The notes under the pieces: generated by a model | Told to the model about the DNA's origin: nothing | The model's database searches: none | What the model saw: the letters and a program-made list of their open reading frames with translations, nothing else | Source of the DNA: Podocnemis expansa | Taxonomy: Eukaryota; Chordata; Testudines; Podocnemididae | Assembly (NCBI GenBank): GCA_007922195.1 | Contig: ML682232.1 | Span: 1,866,870 to 1,930,869, forward strand | DNA: 64,000 bases | Direction: 5' to 3' | Shown: one piece after another, positions 59,640-64,000 of the stretch | Numbering within the stretch: the stretch's first letter is position 1 | Layout of the letters: each line of letters starts with the position of its first letter | Made by a program: the position numbers and the translations under genes

Positions 59640-60844
59640 CAGAAGAATGGAGCCTGCACAGTTCTGCACTATTGTTATCAGCATAACAAGCACAGGACCC
59701 ATGATCCTCTGGTATTTGCAGTGGGACCATGATGATTTATTGGTGACTAGACTGCTATGAGTCACAGTGAGTCCCAACACAAGATGATTGTTGGTGCCCA
59801 TGAAGCAATTGCAGATGGTGGAGTACAATTTCTGGACCTGCGAAATGAGCACCGATCATGGGGGGTCATCATAATGCAAACTTGAGATGATGAACAGTGC
59901 CTACAAAACTGTTGGATGCAGAACGCCACGTTCCCAGTCCTGGACCTCTGCCACAAGCTGTCCCCAGCTCTTTAGTGCAGGGACATGGGAATGAGATCTG
60001 CACTGATGGTGGAGGAACCAAATGGTGATCTTGTACCACTGGATTGCTACTGGTCAGTGGTAAATCATTCAAAGTTGGAAAATTCACAGTGGGAGCTGTT
60101 GTCATACAAGTGTGCCGAGTCGTATCCATCTTCTGCTATGCTGTAGGAAGCTCTTGATGTCATACAGAACACACTGGATGGATTTGCAGCTGTTGGATTC
60201 CTGAAGTGTGATGGAGTTGTGGATGGCACACACATCCCTACTTTGGCACCAGATCATTTGCCACAGAGTACATCGACAGAATGGGCTACTTTTCTATGGG
60301 TATGTGCATATTAGTGGCTCACCTGGAACACTTCTCTGATATTAGTATTGACTGGTCAGGGAGTTGGTGGGTGCCCACATCTGTAGAAACACAGGAGTAT
60401 TAAGAGAACTATAAGTAGAGCTTTTTCTTTCAAAGAATTGCTGTTGATGATGTTGAAATGTCAATAGTATTCCTGCAGGACCCAGTCTAGTCCTTGCTTA
60501 TGAAGCTGTATGCTTGCCACCCTCCACATCACCAAAGGAAGAAAAGTCAGCTACTGGCGCAGCTAGAGCAGAATGACAGATGAATGCATATTTGGTAAAT
60601 TGATGGACAGTGGCATTGTTTACTCAGCAGATTGAATCTCAGTGAATAAAACATCCCAATGGCCTACAGCATCCTGCATGATATCTGTGAAGCAGAGAGA
60701 AAAAGCTGTGGCTGGGAAGAGAAGGAGGTGCAGCTGCTGTGCGCTGAGTTTGAAGAGTCAGACACCATGGCTGTTAGAATTGCTCAGTGTGGGGCTATAC
60801 AGCTCAGGGAGGCTTTGAAAGAGCATTCTAGCAATGAGCCGTAG
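59640..60844 (+). pseudogene. PIF/Harbinger DDE transposase, frameshifted relic
   Basis: The family nuclease cuts and rejoins the element at TWA targets. Family blocks are visible but split across all three frames with stops. FWTCEMSTD-like sequence lies near 59830. A DGFAAVGF then GVVDGTHIP segment at about 60177-60239 carries the first catalytic Asp (60222-60224). A YIDRMGYFSM segment is near 60268-60297 and a DISIDWSG segment near 60340-60363. The C-terminal frame 60659-60844 keeps SILHDICEAE and the QLREALKEH end. The protein cannot be made, and no intact form is implied. Confidence 0.85.
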
Positions 60845-61168
60845 TGAGGTGTCGTTCTGGACTGCGTTCTACCTGGCTTGCTGTTTGGGGGGCCTGTTAA
60901 GAAATTGGTATACACCTATTTATATAACACTGTCAGTGCGCTTGTTGTTTTGTGGTGCATGGAGAGCATTTTTGATGATCACACATTGTGGCACACTGTA
61001 TGGTGAGAAGTGAAGCAGTGCTTTCAGAACCACCAGGCACTCTGCAGCATGTGTTGTGAACTAATACAGATGAATTGTTTTCCCAACAATGGAATTTTAT
61101 TCAGCAACAAAAACAGTGAAAATTAAAAAAATGTGCAATTTAAAGGCCAGTAGGTTAATAAATTAATG

Positions 61169-61725
61169 CAGGGGTAGGCAACCCCCAGCATGTGCGCCAA
61201 CAGTGGCACAAGAGCCCATTTGGACTGGCACGTGGTACCCTCTGCAATGCCACAGAAATTGAGGCTCCCACCACTGAAAGCCACTCTGGGCAGCTTCTTT
61301 CATGGGCAGCTGGAGCGGGGAGGGTCCCCACCATGCCCATGTTCCAGGCATGGTATGGAAAGAAGATGCCTGGGATGGCTTCTTTCCATGGTGTGCAACC
61401 ACCAAGGAGCCACTCTGGGTAGCTTCTTTCCTCAGCATGCCTGGGGACCCCCCAAAAGGAGCTGCTCCTGGCAGCTTCTTTCCATGGCATCCCTAGGACC
61501 CCATCCCCAGGCATGCTGCCAAGAGGAGCCACTGCAGGCAGCTTCTTTCCGCAAGTGGCTCCTTTTAGCAGCATGCCAGGGAAGTGCCCTCCTCTCTGCC
61601 CCTCAACCTCCAGCCATGGTTACCACCAGATCTTGAGGTAGCCACTGCTTTTCTTTCTGTGGAAAGAGCCGCTGACACTGGATGACAGTCGAGGAGGAGG
61701 GGCTGGCAAAGGTTGCTGACACCTG
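61169..61725. mobile_element. hAT-type element with internal tandem repeats, nested in Harbinger
   Basis: Starts caggggtaggcaacccc; the reverse complement of its end is caggtgtcagcaacctttg. The flanks aattaatg (61161-61168) and aattaatt (61726-61733) differ at one base. The body has about five degenerate repeats of a unit containing gcagcttctttcc and ggagccact. The open frames across it on both strands (up to 148 codons) come from this repeat structure and are not genes. Confidence 0.85.
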
Positions 61726-61999
61726 AATTAATTGAATGGAATTTAGTAAGGGGAAGATTATTCATGTCCCAACCATGACTTTCACAGGTCAGTGTCTGTG
61801 AAGTTGTCATAAATGTTTCTGGCTGGAGTGCAGGGAAGGGATGTGGCCTCTGCTGCCATGTGGAAAGTTGAGGGAGGAGGGTTGCAAGGAAATGGTGCAA
61901 TGGAGTCCTCCGTGGACAGCAAAGCCCTTGATTGCTGAACCTATAGGCCCACAAGAGTCTGCAGCACTGGTATTTGCCAGTAGATAAGCCCCATTAAGA

Positions 62000-63600
62000 C
62001 CTAGTGCTTCTCCCGCTCTTCTTCCACTGAGATTCCTGGGTCTCTCTCCTATCCACTATTTTCTTCTCCAGGATGTCTGCAGCATTCACCTTTCAGGCCA
62101 TTTGCTCATGGTTTGATGCAGCATTGACTTGCAAGATCTCACTGAACATGTCATCTGGAGTCATCTTCTTTCTCCTCCTGATCTGACTCAGGGGTCTGCT
62201 GGCATGGGGGGAGAGGGAACTCCTCCATGCTGCAATGGCAGCAGCTGTAGCTAAAACACAAAGGTACCACTGTCAGTATCATCACAACAGCAAGCAGAGG
62301 TTAAGATTCAGAACTTCCTTCCCTGGCTGCCCTGAAAACTTAAACAAGATGTTTATGGACGCACCTGCTTCAGAGTGCTTGTGTACAGTGCTACTGGTAA
62401 TGCCAGCCAAGGTGAGTCTCGCCTACTGAAGAGGAGGGCAATGAGGAGCAAATTGCTTGGTTGCATGAGAAACTACAAGTATAGGCAGGACTGGCTTAAG
62501 CGACGAGCCAGTGTGGCACCAGCTCAGGGCGCTGAAGGATAGGGGTGCTGGCTGGCCCTACTGCCATGTGACCACCGGCCTGGCCCCGCCCCTGCAGGCG
62601 AAGAGCTGGCGCTTAGGGGTGCCACCCTGGCTCCACCACCACATGACCACTGACCCAGCCCTGCCCCTTCTGCCTCCTCAGGCAAAGAGTCAGCAAGTGG
62701 GCTTGGGGCACCACAACCCCTTGAGCTGGCCCTGAGTATAGGGTAGCAGCTGAATCCTGGCACCCTTTTCCATGGGCAGTGGTGATTTTCACACATCTCT
62801 CGCAAAGGCACAGTTGCTATTGGTGTCCACTGCTCTCACCCCTTGTTGCTAGCCTGTGTACGTCAGTAGTGCCTGCTGAAATTATCACCAACCACAACCA
62901 GCATGGGAAATTGTCCCAACACAGAAGAAGCAATAAGGCAGCCATCCCTCAAAACCTTGGTCCAAGGATTACAGAGTACCTCCATGGAAGTTTCATCAAG
63001 ATCACACAGGAAAACTTGAGGGACATCCCTGTGTACCTAAACAAACTGCTCCACCTCCTCCCATCCCCTACAACCTACCTCTCCAGGCAAATGAAAACCA
63101 GAATTCTACCTCTCTGGGTTGTACTGCTACTTCTTGTATGAGTAAATTCATGAAAAGGCAAGAGTTATGACCTGTTAAGTTGGAGTGCCATCAATATATC
63201 ACTTGAAGTAATAGGAAATACAATTACATACTTACTCAGCGATCTTTCCCCCTGCATCAAGCTCACTCATGCTTGACTGCCAGGACTGAATGGACTGTGG
63301 TCAGGTCCTTGCTTATGGTATAGCTGGACCCCTGATCACATGTCCCTCATCTTCACTGTTCAAACCAGGTGCCTGTGACTGGGCTTCTTGGAGGTTTGCA
63401 AGGTGTCTCTGAGGTCATAGTGGGGGTTCCCACCAAGCATAGCATGCAGCTCTTCATAGGTGCAGTAAGTCTGCAGCTTGGATTTGCCTCCCCGGATTCT
63501 GATATGCCTGCCACAGTTCTTCTGCTTTCATGTGGCACTGCTGCCGATCCCTGTTGTACCCCTTCTCCTGCATTCTCCTTGCAATCTGCTCCTAGATGAC
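62000..63600 (-). pseudogene. Harbinger Myb/SANT-like partner protein, relic
   Basis: In Harbinger transposons this protein binds the transposon ends and helps nuclear import of the transposase. Reading from 63591 downward gives EQIARRMQEKGYNRDRQQC then HMKAEELWQAYQ, a Myb/SANT trihelix segment. After a frameshift follows LQTYCTYEELHAMLGGNP. The C-terminal EKKMTPDDMFSEILQ is found near 62130-62190. Stops, frameshifts and a hAT insertion (62486-62734) break it, and the N-terminal helix appears missing. Confidence 0.78.
62486..62734. mobile_element. hAT MITE nested in the Myb relic
   Basis: Begins caggactggcttaag, and the reverse complement of its end reads cagggccagctcaag. The 8-mer agtatagg is exactly duplicated at 62478-62485 and 62735-62742. 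GC-rich and non-coding. Confidence 0.88.
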
Positions 63601-64000
63601 CATGTTTCTAAAGCTGATCTGTAGCTGTGCCTACACTACATTTTCTCCCTACAAGCCTGGAAGATTCAGTATCTTGTGTCTACTCTATGCATCTCTGTAG
63701 CATGTAGCTGGCATAGTCAGCTGGGCAGTGCACACAACGAAGGAGAGGTGCTAGGTGTGCTCACCATGATGGACTATTAGGAAAAGTCATTGCTAAATTC
63801 ACAAGCTTTTAAAGAGGAGAGGGAAGGCCTTCTGCTCTCTGGGACTCCTGGGCAGTGGAAGGAGTTCATAAGTGTCAGAGCAGTCAGTGTGGGGCATTGT
63901 AGACAGCTGCTGATGTACTCTTAGGTTGGCATACGTTAGCAGTGTTGATGCCAGTCCCATTGTGTAGACTACAGTACATCAACCATGGCTCAGTACAATT

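Larger units (their letters stand above)
59248..64000. mobile_element. decayed autonomous PIF/Harbinger transposon, right end outside window
   Basis: The left end ggccatgtctcaactac follows a tta (59245-59247), the usual 3-bp target. Inside are a plus-strand transposase relic (59640-60844) and a minus-strand Myb/SANT relic (62000-63600), the two-gene convergent layout of vertebrate Harbinger elements. Two hAT elements are nested in it. No matching right terminus was found before 64000, so it appears to continue past the window. Confidence 0.8.

Noticed and set aside
61155..61636. Overlapping open frames of up to 148 codons on both strands
   Set aside because: They are translations of tandem units inside a hAT element with clear termini and target duplication.
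48860..64000. Expected downstream neighbour PYGO1
   Set aside because: In human, PYGO1 lies on the 3' side of PRTG, but no PHD-finger or N-terminal Pygopus coding sequence could be recognised here. It is probably beyond the window.

Overview
This is vertebrate nuclear DNA. It is AT-rich, dominated by long introns with GT-AG boundaries, and contains one multi-exon gene plus many transposable elements. The mix of a CR1 LINE with a chicken/turtle-type 3' end, MIR/CORE-SINE relics, many hAT and PIF/Harbinger elements and a palindromic repeat family points to a non-avian reptile, most likely a turtle, with a crocodilian as the alternative. That assignment is an inference from repeat types, not from a marker gene.

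The gene is the 3' part of PRTG (protogenin), a type I membrane receptor of the DCC/neogenin-like immunoglobulin superfamily. Nine consecutive plus-strand exons (26322 to 42091) join with consistent phases. They encode 513 residues: the end of the third FN3 domain, FN3 domains 4 and 5, a dibasic juxtamembrane site, one transmembrane helix and the whole cytoplasmic tail to a TGA stop. The Ig domains and first FN3 domains lie upstream of the window. A probable 3' UTR of about 6.7 kb runs to an AATAAA at 48800, directly followed by a 33-base T run. It carries seed matches for let-7, miR-125/lin-4 and miR-9, which would suit a gene used in early neural progenitors.

Layout: 1-26321 is one large intron (or part of one) filled with hAT and Harbinger-like MITEs, MIR relics, a nearly intact CR1 reverse transcriptase (about 19433-21747) and many copies of a foldback repeat. 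26322-42091 holds the PRTG exons and introns. 42092-48822 is the likely 3' UTR. 48823-59244 is intergenic and shows no gene. 59248 to the window end is a decayed autonomous PIF/Harbinger element with a plus-strand DDE transposase relic and a minus-strand Myb/SANT partner relic, itself invaded by two hAT elements.

The most unusual signal is the foldback repeat, seen in at least eleven copies. It has terminal inverted arms like a DNA transposon, yet most copies are flanked by target duplications of about 8-16 bp, several copies lack one arm or are truncated, and one arm contains a hammerhead-ribozyme-like core. This combination resembles non-autonomous derivatives of Penelope-like retroelements.
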